Counted from the first letter of the stretch, positions 54,879 to 63,794 are shown. The stretch is 64,000 bases of DNA from Symbiodinium microadriaticum (GCA_001939145.1 LSRX01000598.1:263885-327884); one strand, 5' to 3'. Numbers and translations: made by a program. The notes: generated by a model from the sequence alone, not told the origin.

Positions 54879-57852
54879 AGAGAACGATCAGGAAGAGGCG
54901 GCTCCAGGAGGCGAGTGGGCGAGAGAAGCGCCGGGCACCAAGTCCATGGAGGGCCCACGTGGGGAGCGCTTTGCAGAGCGAGATCTGGGCTCGCGGGCGG
55001 AGCTCGGTAAATCTCGTCGGGTCGTCGGCGATATTAAGTCGGGTAGGTGCAAAACCCAGCGACATGTAGAGCCCATAGGCAAGTTGGAGGGCACACGCAC
55101 GGGCGAGGCCTGGAGCAAGGGCAAAAGAGGTGGAACGACCCTTTGCGGCAGCGGCCTTTGCAACGGCGGAGTCTAGCAGGATGCTGATCCGGCTGTCTGG
55201 GGCCTCTAGGGCAAGCTCTCTCAGAAGAACGGCGAGGGACGAGAGCTCGAGCACATTGATGTGATGGGCCCCTTTCCACTTTAGGACCCTGCGCACGCGC
55301 CAAGCCCCCGCAGCGAGGAGGTCATTGGCAAGCACACTCTCGAGGGCCGGTTTGGGCTTTTCCTGCCCCCTGGCCTGCTCACGCCCGGCTGCAGCAAAAG
55401 AATCGGCCGCCGCCTCAACAAGGCCCAGGGGCAAGTGCCCGAAGAAGTCGCACTCGGCCTCGGTGGGGGCAACAGAGCAGCAGCACTCTCTCTGAAAGCG
55501 GTGGGCGGCAAACTGGTCCCCAGCAAAAGCGCGGTTTTTCCCGGGCTGCTCCCAAAAGCGCACAGGCAGGCCCGGTGTGTCCAAACGCTCGTTGCCGCTG
55601 CAGTGGTCTTCCAGGCAGGCCAGCGGGGTAGGCTTGAGGCACCGGGCACGAGAAGCAGGGCAGGGCACGCAAAACGGACAGCGAAAGAAGAGCAGGCACC
55701 TGGCACCTAAGGTCTTCGCAAGCTTACCTCGGGTGCTCTTGAGCTTGGAGCCTGGGGGTCCGCAGCACACCGAGAGCGGCCCAACAGGGGGATGTAGCAC
55801 GAGGGCTAGGACGCGGCCCTCCTTCAAGACAGCGTACAGCCAAGCAAAGAAGTCCGGGTCCTCGATGGCATAGTGCGGGGACCTCGTGCAGTGGATGGGG
55901 GGCCCGACCCTGAGTCCACGATCGACGGCCTTGGCAGAAACGGGCCCAAGAGGGTGGCCGATCTCAAGCAAGTCGAGAACGAAGGGCAGTGAAGGCGGTA
56001 CCGCCTCGACTCCGGCAGGAGGGCCCCACACGTCTTCCGCTCCTACAGATAGTCGGCTGTAGGCCCCCTTCCTGTCACCATTCAGCCACAGGCTGTGCGC
56101 GAGCTCCTCTCCAACCTCGGTCTCGCAGAAGGCCCCAAGTGCAAGGGAGGCGTCGGTGGCAAAGGCTCGGCTATGCTGATGCACTGCGATGTTTGAGGCA
56201 AAGAGGGGCAGCAGGGCCGATGCAAGGCAAAACTCTTGGGCGAGCTTCCTCGGCTGAGGGACGGGTTCGTGCGGGGGGCTCCCGGGCGCAGCTCTAGACT
56301 CAGGCCCGAAAACCCTGTGGAAGATACACATTGAACACCGTCGGAACATGGCACAAGAGACCCAGGCGCCGGAGAGGCGAGACAGCAGCCTTGGCGAGGT
56401 AATGGGCAGCCTCGCGGCCCGAAGGCTCAGCACGGCCAAAGCAACACGGCGGCCTAAGGGTGCGGCAACGAGGTCATCGATCACAAGGGCTTGCCAGGTG
56501 GGTCCTAGGGGTAGCATCGCGGAGCCCTGAACCCGGGCGGCCGGAAGTAGTGCATGATGTGCCGCGAGCAATTGAGAATGACCCTCAAGAGCAAACTCAA
56601 CCCCCAAGTGGTCGCCCTGCAGTAAGGATCGAAAGGCCGGCACGTAGGTTTGGGGCACAAGCAGTCCAGGCCGTGGTGGGCCATGCCCTCTCACAGGAGG
56701 GCTCGCGAGCCCGAGGTCAGCCAGAGCAGAGGTCCCTTTGAAAGACCCGGCAGGGTAGGCAAAGGGAAGGCGGTTGCAGTCGGCACGGGCCCTTGACACA
56801 GCAACCTGGTGATAAAAATCCCGTCGGTCTGACACATAGGCGGTAAGCTGGGCCTTCCTGCGAGGGAGGCGATATGCAGTGAGGAGGTTCCCCTGGGGGA
56901 GAAACTGAGATGGCCCCGGAAGGTGTAGCTCGGCCTTGTTGGCGGGTCTGCGGTCCCCTATCTGACGGTCGGCCTCGGGGGACTTGTAGCTGTTGAAGAT
57001 GCGGCAGCTGCGCTGGAAAGCCTCTCCTGCAGGAAGAGGGGGAGCCAACTGTAATAGGCCCCTGGCATCCCAAAGCAACGCAAGTTTCAGATGCTCTTCG
57101 GCATCTTCCTTCTCAAAATCAGGCAGGTCCTCCGTTCCCAGAGGAAGGCCGTGGCGGAGGATGTTCGGCTCTTGAAACGGCAGCCAAAGCGAACCCTCAA
57201 GGAAAGGAGCAATATGCCAAGAGCCGGTGCCATGGAGGCGGAGCCGAGACACGTCCAAAGACCTGTATGGTTGTAGTTGGGGAAGCTCAGCAGAGGGCGG
57301 CACGCCAGGGACAGGGCCAAAGTTGGCAAGGAGGTCCGAGGTGCAGCTAGAGCCCACAAGCCCAAAGGCACCGGCAAAAGTTTCAAGCTCCAGAAGACGA
57401 GCGACCAGGTCTGGTCCGGAACGACCCGGCGGGAGTGGGAACTCCTCCTTCCGGGAAAAGCACGCAACAACAAAGGAGCGAACGCGCCCGAAACACGCCT
57501 TTTGGGACGCATTCGGCTCCCTCCACAGAAGATGCCTCGGGGCCCACCGGCCACAATCATGCACAAAGTTGAGGGCGGCCACGACGATGTGCACAACGCG
57601 GTGCAGATACAAACGCTGCTTTTGGGCATGGGGCAATCCATGGGCACACCTGCCAAAGAGGCCAAGGCGAGGGCACGGCAGGGGAAATGTTGCGGTGGCT
57701 GGGGCGAGCCCACAGCGGCTGGCAGGTGAACGAAAGGTCATGGCCAAGTAGGCCGCAAAAGGCGTGCGAGATCTCAGGAGCCACCTAGGTAAGGCGGCGG
57801 CCCAGTCTCCAAAAGAAATCGTGGTGCTGAAGGATTTGAAGGTGGGCTTCAT
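54535..57852 (-). CDS. Retroelement reverse transcriptase-RNase H with nested methyltransferase-like module
   Basis: 1105 codons, uninterrupted. RT (about 285-480): RQIGDRRPANKAE, then VSDRRDFYHQ with Asp345 (motif A), QGDHLGVEFALEGH (motif B region) and LVIDDL with Asp459-Asp460 (motif C). RNase H: Asp567 in FATDASLALGAF, Glu869 in INVLELSSL, Asp894 in ISILLDS, Asp943-944 in NIADDPTRF, i.e. a complete D-E-D-D set. Between Asp567 and Glu869 lie about 300 residues, of which 624-775 resemble a C5-methyltransferase core: DLLEIGHPLGPVS (SAM-loop position), ALVLHPPVGPLS (PPC position, Cys replaced by Val) and RFWEQPGK (ENV/EQP position). The protein would copy the element RNA and degrade the template; the methyltransferase part looks catalytically dead. 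Start at 57852 is the first ATG after the gag frame stops at 57901. Confidence 0.85.
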   Translation of the reverse strand: MKPTFKSFSTTISFGDWAAALPRWLLRSRTPFAAYLAMTFRSPASRCGLAPATATFPLPCPRLGLFGRCAHGLPHAQKQRLYLHRVVHIVVAALNFVHDCGRWAPRHLLWREPNASQKACFGRVRSFVVACFSRKEEFPLPPGRSGPDLVARLLELETFAGAFGLVGSSCTSDLLANFGPVPGVPPSAELPQLQPYRSLDVSRLRLHGTGSWHIAPFLEGSLWLPFQEPNILRHGLPLGTEDLPDFEKEDAEEHLKLALLWDARGLLQLAPPLPAGEAFQRSCRIFNSYKSPEADRQIGDRRPANKAELHLPGPSQFLPQGNLLTAYRLPRRKAQLTAYVSDRRDFYHQVAVSRARADCNRLPFAYPAGSFKGTSALADLGLASPPVRGHGPPRPGLLVPQTYVPAFRSLLQGDHLGVEFALEGHSQLLAAHHALLPAARVQGSAMLPLGPTWQALVIDDLVAAPLGRRVALAVLSLRAARLPITSPRLLSRLSGAWVSCAMFRRCSMCIFHRVFGPESRAAPGSPPHEPVPQPRKLAQEFCLASALLPLFASNIAVHQHSRAFATDASLALGAFCETEVGEELAHSLWLNGDRKGAYSRLSVGAEDVWGPPAGVEAVPPSLPFVLDLLEIGHPLGPVSAKAVDRGLRVGPPIHCTRSPHYAIEDPDFFAWLYAVLKEGRVLALVLHPPVGPLSVCCGPPGSKLKSTRGKLAKTLGARCLLFFRCPFCVPCPASRARCLKPTPLACLEDHCSGNERLDTPGLPVRFWEQPGKNRAFAGDQFAAHRFQRECCCSVAPTEAECDFFGHLPLGLVEAAADSFAAAGREQARGQEKPKPALESVLANDLLAAGAWRVRRVLKWKGAHHINVLELSSLAVLLRELALEAPDSRISILLDSAVAKAAAAKGRSTSFALAPGLARACALQLAYGLYMSLGFAPTRLNIADDPTRFTELRPRAQISLCKALPTWALHGLGARRFSRPLASWSRLFLIVLCAWGPPSYLVLSALGGAAEPSPTGGCPARLRLHTWFPRRRTWSFSFSRQCRSPLRPTKLFCRERSWSRLVFFLLAARPLVGSSTFAYTTALLRLPPYLQPTLDFLPRPFLDFPV

Positions 57853-57900
57853 ATGCAGTGGGACCCTGCTCCGTGGGGCGAGGGCCTCTTCCTCCGGGCC

Positions 57901-58560
57901 TCATTGGGCGCTGGGCGTCTTTTTCTTTGGCGGGCGGCGTCTCGGCGGCGAGTCGGCGCTCTCGCTGGCAGTGTCCTGCGGGGCTGCTGCTTTCGGGCGG
58001 GTGTGCTCGGACCTCCTGGCCTGGATTGTGTCCAGCTCCCGCAGGTGAGTCAGGATCACCGACACCCACCGCTGCGAAGCCAGCGGGGCGAAGGCTCGGC
58101 CCCGAGCTGAAGGGCCCGCTCTCGCCATGAACATCGACGAGGGGGGGTCTTCCAAGAAGGTCATCTGAAAGGCCACTTCCATTCGCCCTCCGTCCATTGC
58201 CGCTTGCTCTAAGCACACAGCTAAAAGCGCCAGATGGTCTTTTGCCAAGTCTACCCGCTCGTTAAGCAGGGCATCGAAGATCAGCCCCACTTGGTAAGCC
58301 AGCAGGCCGAGGTCTCGGGAGGCAGACCATCCTCCGAATCGTTCCCAGTACCGGCTCAGGGAGATTCCTTGGGCCAGCATCTCGGCAGGGCCGGCTCCGG
58401 GTTGCTGTGAGGGCATCATTCTGCGGGTCATGTTGGCACACATCTGTTGAAAGAACATGCCTCTGCCCTGGGCGAGGTCCTCCTGAAGTCGGGCTCGCTG
58501 GGCCGAGCCCCTCACCCCCAGCACACCAGACACGCCGGGCTCTAGTGAACCATCCTCCTG
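57901..58560 (-). CDS. Retroelement gag-like protein, C-terminal part
   Basis: The frame reads RARLQEDLAQGRGMFFQQMC, SLSRYWERFGGWSASRDLGL, DLAKDHLALLAVCLEQAAMD and ends in the basic tail RRRPPKKKTPSAQ. Helical with a Lys/Arg-rich end suited to nucleic-acid binding; no CCHC knuckle. It is the continuation of the coiled-coil protein upstream after a -1/+1 shift at about 58560. Confidence 0.6.
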   Translation of the reverse strand, partial: QEDGSLEPGVSGVLGVRGSAQRARLQEDLAQGRGMFFQQMCANMTRRMMPSQQPGAGPAEMLAQGISLSRYWERFGGWSASRDLGLLAYQVGLIFDALLNERVDLAKDHLALLAVCLEQAAMDGGRMEVAFQMTFLEDPPSSMFMARAGPSARGRAFAPLASQRWVSVILTHLRELDTIQARRSEHTRPKAAAPQDTASESADSPPRRRPPKKKTPSAQ

Positions 58561-59570
58561 CCGCCGCAAGCTGCTGTACTAAGGTCGTCAGAGCCTGGGA
58601 CTGGGCTAGCATGGCACGGGCCAAAGGGTCTCCAGTGGCAGTCTCGGCTAAGGCGTCCTCGAGGTCGGCGGTTTCCTCTGCAGCTCTTCCCGGAGGGCCT
58701 GTCAGCATGCCGCGTGGCCGGTGGGGGCCCGATAGCAAGTGTGAGCGGGCCTGCTGCTTTCGATCCTGCGCCCAGTGCGGAGGCGCCACTCAGGGGCTGC
58801 TTCAAGGGGGCAGCCCCGCCCGCGGACACCATAGATGTCAGCTCCTGCTGCTTCAGGTCCACCTCGGCCAGCTTGCTCGAGATTGCTGGCAGGGTGGCAC
58901 ACAAAGTCTCGAGCTGGGCCGCAAGTCCCGCCATGGTCGGGCGCTTTGGCTTCTCGTGGGCGGGCTGTCCTGGCCCTGGCTCGCTGTTTCCAGTGGCGGC
59001 CCGCGGCGGAGGAGTGCAGAACAGGTCGGGTCCTCTTTGCTTCTGGCGCGGCTGCCTGGGCAGTGCCTCGTCTGCGGAGTAAAACGTCACCCTTTCGGAG
59101 GCTGCCATGTCGGGGTCTGAGGTCCAGGTCTGAGCCGCCGTCAGGAGAGCCGAGGGCTCGGGCACCAAGTCTGGGGCCCCCACATCGAATGCAACCAGTA
59201 GTTCTGGCGGGCCCTCGGGGTCGTAGGCGCTGAGGCGGCCCAAGGCATCGACCGAGAGGTCTGCAAAGGTGACCTGGACGGGCCGGCCGTCTCCAGTGAC
59301 CAGCCCGGGGCCTGACATAACCATGCTTGGCACCTCGGCAGGATGGGTGGGACCCAGCATAGCATCCATAGGAGCGACTAGGCCTTGGGAGACCTCGGCG
59401 TCGTCTAGGATTCCCCTCGGGAGAGCCAGCAAGAAGCCCAGGTCTCGCTTCATCACTAGGGCAGCCAGGCACTCGGTAAGGCCATCCCCATCGTGAGCGG
59501 GATGCTCGTAGATCAAGAGCTGGCGGGAGAGGTGGTAGGGGCTGAGGTCTTCTAGGCTGAAGAGGGAGGC
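58561..59570 (-). CDS. Retroelement gag-like protein, N-terminal and coiled-coil part (frameshifted)
   Basis: It starts at MASLFSLEDLSPYHLS (59570) and has an N-terminal globular part (SVDALGRLSAYDPEGPPELL). At about residues 213-250 of that frame is PKRPTMAGLAAQLETL followed by LPAISSKLAEVDLKQQELTS, a clear coiled coil for oligomerisation. At about 58705 the sense continues in another frame (GRAAEETADLEDALAETATG, ALTTLVQQLAAAGG) until about 58560, where it shifts again. Each junction loses nothing, so they look like single-base indels. Retroelement gag proteins package the RNA; this role is inferred from position and coiled coil. Confidence 0.6.
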
Positions 59571-59896
59571 CATGACAGGCCAGCAGCACAAGTGTAGGCA
59601 ATAGCCTCCAGTTCGCTAGGAAAGCCATGACAAACAGCAGTTGACCCCGGCAGCGGACCAACCGCTCTGGAAAAATCCCAGAAGCTCCGGTAAAGGCCAG
59701 GCTCGTGCCCTTGTCCACCAAGCACAACGTAGAAGCGCGCAGGCAGGCTCAAGGGAGGTGAGGCGCTGGGGGCCCCGATTGTACCAGCAAGTACCAGTCT
59801 GGCCCACGCCCCTGCACGCCAGGCTCTGCGTAGGCGATCTTTTCCTGTCAGGGTCCCTGCTGCGGTCAGAGAGGTCCCCTTTGCCAGCCAATCCAA
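59552..59896 (-). CDS. Retroelement viroplasmin / RNase H1-N-like domain protein
   Basis: 114 codons. Residues 20-40 are RLRRAWRAGAWARLVLAG. Residues 55-106 read RFYVVLGGQGHEPGLYRSFW, then AVGPLPGSTAVCHGFPSELE and AIAY. The order FYVV..G..PG-Y-S...AV....G....FPSE.EA.AY is that of the caulimovirus viroplasmin / RNase H1 N-terminal hybrid-binding fold. The family binds RNA-DNA hybrid or dsRNA. It ends 20 codons into the gag-like frame. The preceding proline-rich linker is in another frame. Confidence 0.6.
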   Translation of the reverse strand: MDWLAKGTSLTAAGTLTGKDRLRRAWRAGAWARLVLAGTIGAPSASPPLSLPARFYVVLGGQGHEPGLYRSFWDFSRAVGPLPGSTAVCHGFPSELEAIAYTCAAGLSWPPSSA

Positions 59897-60165
59897 GGTG
59901 GCAGTGAAGCCTCGAGGTCGGCTCTGGAGGTGGGGCTGTCGGCCCGGGGCACACTGCCCTGCAAGTGGTCCTGAGCAGCAGGGCCTGGAACAGAGGGTTC
60001 GGAAGCGAGAGGGCTTGAGGCAGCGGGCGTGTGCAAGGAAGGCTGTGCGGAGGGCCGCGGCGGGCCAGCAGACACGGGGGGTCCGGGGCTAAACCCTAAG
60101 GGCACGCGGCCCGGCAAGGGGTTTGGGCTCTGAGGCGAAACCGTTAGGGTACCCTGAGGGGGCAG
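59897..60165 (-). CDS. Retroelement proline/serine-rich linker (frameshifted)
   Basis: The minus frame reads PPQGTLTVSPQSPNPLPGRV, then PSAQPSLHTPAASSPLASEP and runs into SRADLEA. It is disordered and joins the beta-rich N-terminus (60286) to the viroplasmin-like domain. Shifts at about 60165 and 59900 separate the three segments. Confidence 0.45.
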
Positions 60166-60286
60166 CTGGCCTAAAGGCGCGGAGGTATTCCAACAGCGGG
60201 AGGGCTGAGTCCAGGGGCCCCTCGATGGAGATTGTGCAACCTCCGATCTCAAGAAGCAGCGAGGTTCGGCCCTCACTGCTTTGCAT
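60089..60286 (-). CDS. Retroelement small beta-rich protein, N-terminus
   Basis: It starts at ATG 60286, inside the end of the previous ORF (ATGCAAAGCAGTGA), and encodes TSLLLEIGGCTISIEGPLDS then ALPLLEYLRAFRP. Two strands and a helix are predicted by pattern. After about 60165 the sense continues in another frame, so the downstream residues here are probably out of frame. Confidence 0.5.
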   Translation of the reverse strand: MQSSEGRTSLLLEIGGCTISIEGPLDSALPLLEYLRAFRPAAPSGYPNGFASEPKPLAGPRALRV

Positions 60287-60533
60287 GCGCGTAGCCCTGC
60301 AGCCGGGCCCGCGCTGGCGACACAAAATCCTCGGCAACCTCAGGAGGTCGGAAAAGTCCAAGCCGGAGAAAGAGGAACACGGAGGCCCCAAGTCCAGAGA
60401 GGGCGCCGAGGAGGAACACTAGGAGAAGCAAGGCCAGGGAAGGTTGGGTGCAGTAGATGGGGCAGCCTAAGCCCCAAAAGTTCGAGAACACAGCACCCTG
60501 AAGAAGCCTGACCCCTGCGACGACCTGATCCAT
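60273..60533 (-). CDS. Retroelement small membrane protein
   Basis: 86 codons. Residues 33-61 (LALLLLVFLLGALSGLGASV then FLFLRLGLF) form one long hydrophobic segment with small residues, a likely transmembrane helix. A short lumenal or cytosolic N-terminus and a basic tail (ARARLQGYAHAKQ) flank it. Its TGA overlaps the ATG of the next ORF by 14 bases. A membrane protein as first ORF is unusual for a retroelement; the role is unknown. Similar short hydrophobic first ORFs are, from memory, a recurring feature of dinoflagellate copies. Confidence 0.6.
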   Translation of the reverse strand: MDQVVAGVRLLQGAVFSNFWGLGCPIYCTQPSLALLLLVFLLGALSGLGASVFLFLRLGLFRPPEVAEDFVSPARARLQGYAHAKQ

Positions 60534-60590
60534 CAGCTTGATCCAACAGCAGAAATGGATGCTCCCAGCCTATGTGTTTCAATGACAACA

Positions 60591-60765
60591 ACGCTAACTA
60601 TAGTAGTAATAGAACTAGTAATAGCAATAAATCAAAATAATCATGAAAATAACGAACCATGCTACTAATACTCACATGGTAGTGACAATAAGAAATGCTA
60701 ATGACAGCGGTACTGGCAACAAAAACAACAACAATAGCAACAGTAATCAGAATCAGAATGCTCTG
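60591..60765. repeat. AT-rich AAC/AGT-type tract, right flank of retroelement
   Basis: Degenerate AAC, AGT, ACT and AAT units like those at 52740-53157. Confidence 0.8.
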
Positions 60766-60769
60766 TCTG

Positions 60770-61480
60770 CTGCTGCAGGATTTCAGCTGCAAGTTAGGGT
60801 GTGGGGCATCTTAGAAGTGACGACATACCACCACCACAAAAGATCCGACATCACAGCCTCACAACACCACAAGACCGGAGATGCATCATGAATGCTGCCT
60901 CCCCGGCATGCCTGCGAGGCGGAGTCAGACCAACACTTGACACGTAGAGCAGCCAAAATCCCCTATAAATGCTCTAAACCGAGTGAAACAGGGTACGTAC
61001 TCGAAACGGCTGCTCCAAACTCAAGCGATAAACAAACAATCCAACGGACCACGCCCAAAATTTGCGCTGGAAACCCGAGAAAGCCTAGAGCCTAGCCGTC
61101 GCACAGTCAAGCCCCATTAAACCTCCAGCGTCGCACCTCAGAGGCTGTTCTTGCTTCGCAAAGGGAAAGAAGAAACCTCTTGACCTCGAGCTCCAGGCTC
61201 TCTTTACTCTCTCTTTTGGTCAAAGGTTTCGGATTTAGGGAAACCTAATCTGAAGCAAGAGTTCAGTTGTGTCTGGGCCTCGGACACGTACCGTTCCCAC
61301 GGATCCTGAATTCCCCTGCTCGAATCTAGATGCCCAACAATTCCCCCGTGTCCACCCAAGCTCAGCTCTGTTGGCCCCAATCACATCTTTGTAGATCACC
61401 CTTCTGGACTCGGTCACCTCCATGCCCTAAGCGCTGTTTCTGAAACTACATGAGGCTGTGTGACGAAACCCAGGACAGCT
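60770..61480. other. Stretch without supported gene
   Basis: Unique sequence; short frames on both strands without motifs. 61485-61781 is open on both strands and I could not choose. Confidence 0.4.
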
Positions 61481-62089
61481 GCTGTTAGAACCTACTTCTT
61501 TGCACCAACTTCAAAAGCCAAACTCGCAGGCAGCCACCACTGCCACCCAACAGCGCCGAGCCACGAGTAAAAACGGCAAGGTTGTGCAGCCTGGGCTCCA
61601 TATGTTCGGAGAATTGTTCGTTCGAGTTTGGAGCTACAAACATCGCATGCAAGACCTCCCGGCTGGCTCTGACACTGCAGGCGTTCGTACGGCAACGGAG
61701 CTCGACGGAATCCAAGAAACTGCCGACACGGAGAAGCTTGTGCAAGAAAGAAAAACAGATGAATTAGGCATACTGCGATGAGTCATGCGAACGAAGAGGA
61801 CTGCGACACTATGACTAGATCCACAGTTCTGGAATTAAAGGCCAGCAATCTGCCTAATTCTGCTCACGCTGCTGGGATACATCAACCTGATGTTCCGCCG
61901 TGTGTGGTCCTCTGTCCCGTCGCTCTTATCATAGATCGACTTTGCGACATGTTACTGTCGTGATTAGACCTCGTCTTTGATCCCTGTCTGGTGTCCACGG
62001 GATTTCGCATCGTCGCATCGTCAATCCTGCGTCGTGCCCTGAAGTTTCCGTGATTGACACGATCCGCCTGATAGAAAAGCGGGATTACA

Positions 62090-62240
62090 ATCCTTTTCCA
62101 ATGTTCGGCGAATAAACGAATCCTCCCAATCATAGCCATGGGGCTGGAGGGCCGAGGCTTTCCGAAACTGCGCCCGGAGGCTGTCGTCTCGAGGGGCGTC
62201 CTTCGGCGGTCTTGCTTGTCTTATCCATGCTTGAGGAAAG
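62090..62240 (-). CDS. Unidentified exon
   Basis: The minus frame encodes QAWIRQARPPKDAPRDDSLR then AQFRKASALQPHGYDWEDSF. Good coding appearance; acceptor CCTCAAG|C is possible. No family recognised. Confidence 0.45.
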
Positions 62241-62539
62241 CTTACGGCATAAACGACGAAAACGGCCCAGGACCAGCAGTGTTGTAAACATTGTAAACTG
62301 TTGCTTGAAGAGTCGTAGAGGCTCGGGGTTCCGGACACGCTATGGCTCGGACGTGCAATTTGCAACTCAAGAACACGCAGTCCGTGCCTGATCTGTCAGC
62401 TGCACCAGACACGAAGCGAGGTGGTGCTGGTGACAGCCATGGCAAACAACAACTGGATGCCTAAAATTCTGCCTGCTCAAGCCTGATTTCCAGCCATGGA
62501 CAGACCAGGATTCAGGTCCCGAAGTCCGAGTCCCCTAAA

Positions 62540-62615
62540 CCCAGGCCTTGTCGAGCTTGTGTGATAAGTTCTCCAGCTCGCGCTGCAGCTTGTTTAGATC
62601 CTTGGTCGTGCTGCG
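62540..62615 (-). CDS. Coiled-coil exon
   Basis: The minus frame reads STTKDLNKLQRELENLSHKL then DKAWV, a clear leucine heptad. Confidence 0.5.
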
Positions 62616-62685
62616 GTATGCAAGTCCGCAAAATGCCTCTACTTACATGTGCAAAAACATGCATGTGTATATTTAAAAGTGTGTG

Positions 62686-62689
62686 TATG

Positions 62690-62728
<39 letters not shown>

Positions 62729-62740
62729 ATATATATATAC
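62686..62740. repeat. (GTATAT)n tract
   Basis: GTATAT hexamers passing into (TA)n. Confidence 0.9.
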
Positions 62741-63397
62741 CTGTATATGCTTCTGTATATGAAGGTGTGTATGCTCTCACACTAACTAACAACCATGACT
62801 TCGACCCATTCAACTCAGCCCAGGAACTGCGCGCATGGCGACCTGGTCAATTGCACGTGCTGGTCCTGGGCAAACTCAGAAGGGGCCCGAGTTCGAGGGC
62901 TTGTTGAGATTTCTTGTGACACTTACCAGTGACATACCTCTTGGATTCTCAAATTCGAGCAGGCCCTGTTCATGTTGGAGAATGCCTTGAAACAGGAAAG
63001 CCTTGGTACCAACCCCTGCTCAAGACAGGAACAGCGTTGTTTTTCGCTGTTTCAGACCAAGTCATACACATCAGAGCGCAAACACGACTCAGCTTGGTCA
63101 GCTGCTTCTGGATACCAAAAATACAACCACACAGCCTTGTCCGAGAGTTGATAAGACACGATGCAATACGGCGGCAAGTGTAGCTATGCATGCTAAGATG
63201 CCGTCGCGCCTGCAGTCTACGACTACAATTTTCTATAACCTTTCCACACTCAGACTACACCAATAAAGTTCACTGGATACACGGTGAAATAAACTCGCAA
63301 AGGAGTCGATATCCAACCTTGGCCATCCTGAACCGGTCGAAAAGGTTTCTACATCACAACGCTCTTCAGCAGGCTTTTAGCCCGGAATTTAAATCCC

Positions 63398-63595
63398 TCA
63401 AAACATCCGGGCCACCCTTGCAGCGCAAGATCCCATCCTCGGCAACGGCAGAATCAAGGCGGGGGCGGGACTTCGCAGCTCTTGGATTTCTTGTCTCTGC
63501 TTAGTTCTGCCAGTTTTGGACTTCGAAGGCTGCAGGGCCGTGAAGCTTTGAAGGACGTGTCGATTTTGTTGCTCCTGCGGCGTTCTTGGGCGCAT
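63398..63595 (-). CDS. Possible basic exon
   Basis: The minus frame reads MRPRTPQEQQNRHVLQSFTA then KSKTGRTKQRQEIQELRSPA. Basic and glutamine-rich; weak evidence. Confidence 0.3.
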   Translation of the reverse strand: MRPRTPQEQQNRHVLQSFTALQPSKSKTGRTKQRQEIQELRSPAPALILPLPRMGSCAARVARMF

Positions 63596-63794
63596 TCATT
63601 GCTCAAGCAACGGTAGCTTTTGGGCCACGCAGCCTGGATATACTGGCACCCCGGGATTTCGGTCTAGATCTCCCGGAACTACGAAGAGCGGCGCCCAGTG
63701 TTCAGAGGCTTCGTAGAAGCAGTGATGACGATTGAAAACTCATGAGGGCTTATACTAAACTCTCGAAGTCTAGCCCGAGTCGGAACCATAAACC

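Larger units (their letters stand above)
53158..60590 (-). mobile_element. DIRS/Ngaro-like tyrosine-recombinase retroelement
   Basis: A 7.4-kb GC-rich block with sharp edges against AT-rich low-complexity DNA. Minus-strand order: small membrane protein, beta-rich protein, proline-rich plus viroplasmin-like domain, coiled-coil gag-like protein, RT-RNase H with a nested methyltransferase-like module, tyrosine recombinase. RT and RNase H together with a tyrosine recombinase instead of a DDE integrase define the YR-retroelement class (DIRS, Ngaro, PAT). I found no convincing terminal inverted or split direct repeats by eye. Such elements insert without target-site duplication, and the repetitive flanks would hide one anyway. 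Long open frames on the plus strand and in other minus frames are shadows caused by high GC. The ends are estimated from the composition change and could be off by tens of bases. Confidence 0.85.

Noticed and set aside
58702..59727. 341-codon Pro/Arg-rich frame overlapping the gag-like ORF
   Set aside because: Shadow of the 59591-58542 frame in GC-rich DNA; the latter has the coiled coil and sensible composition.
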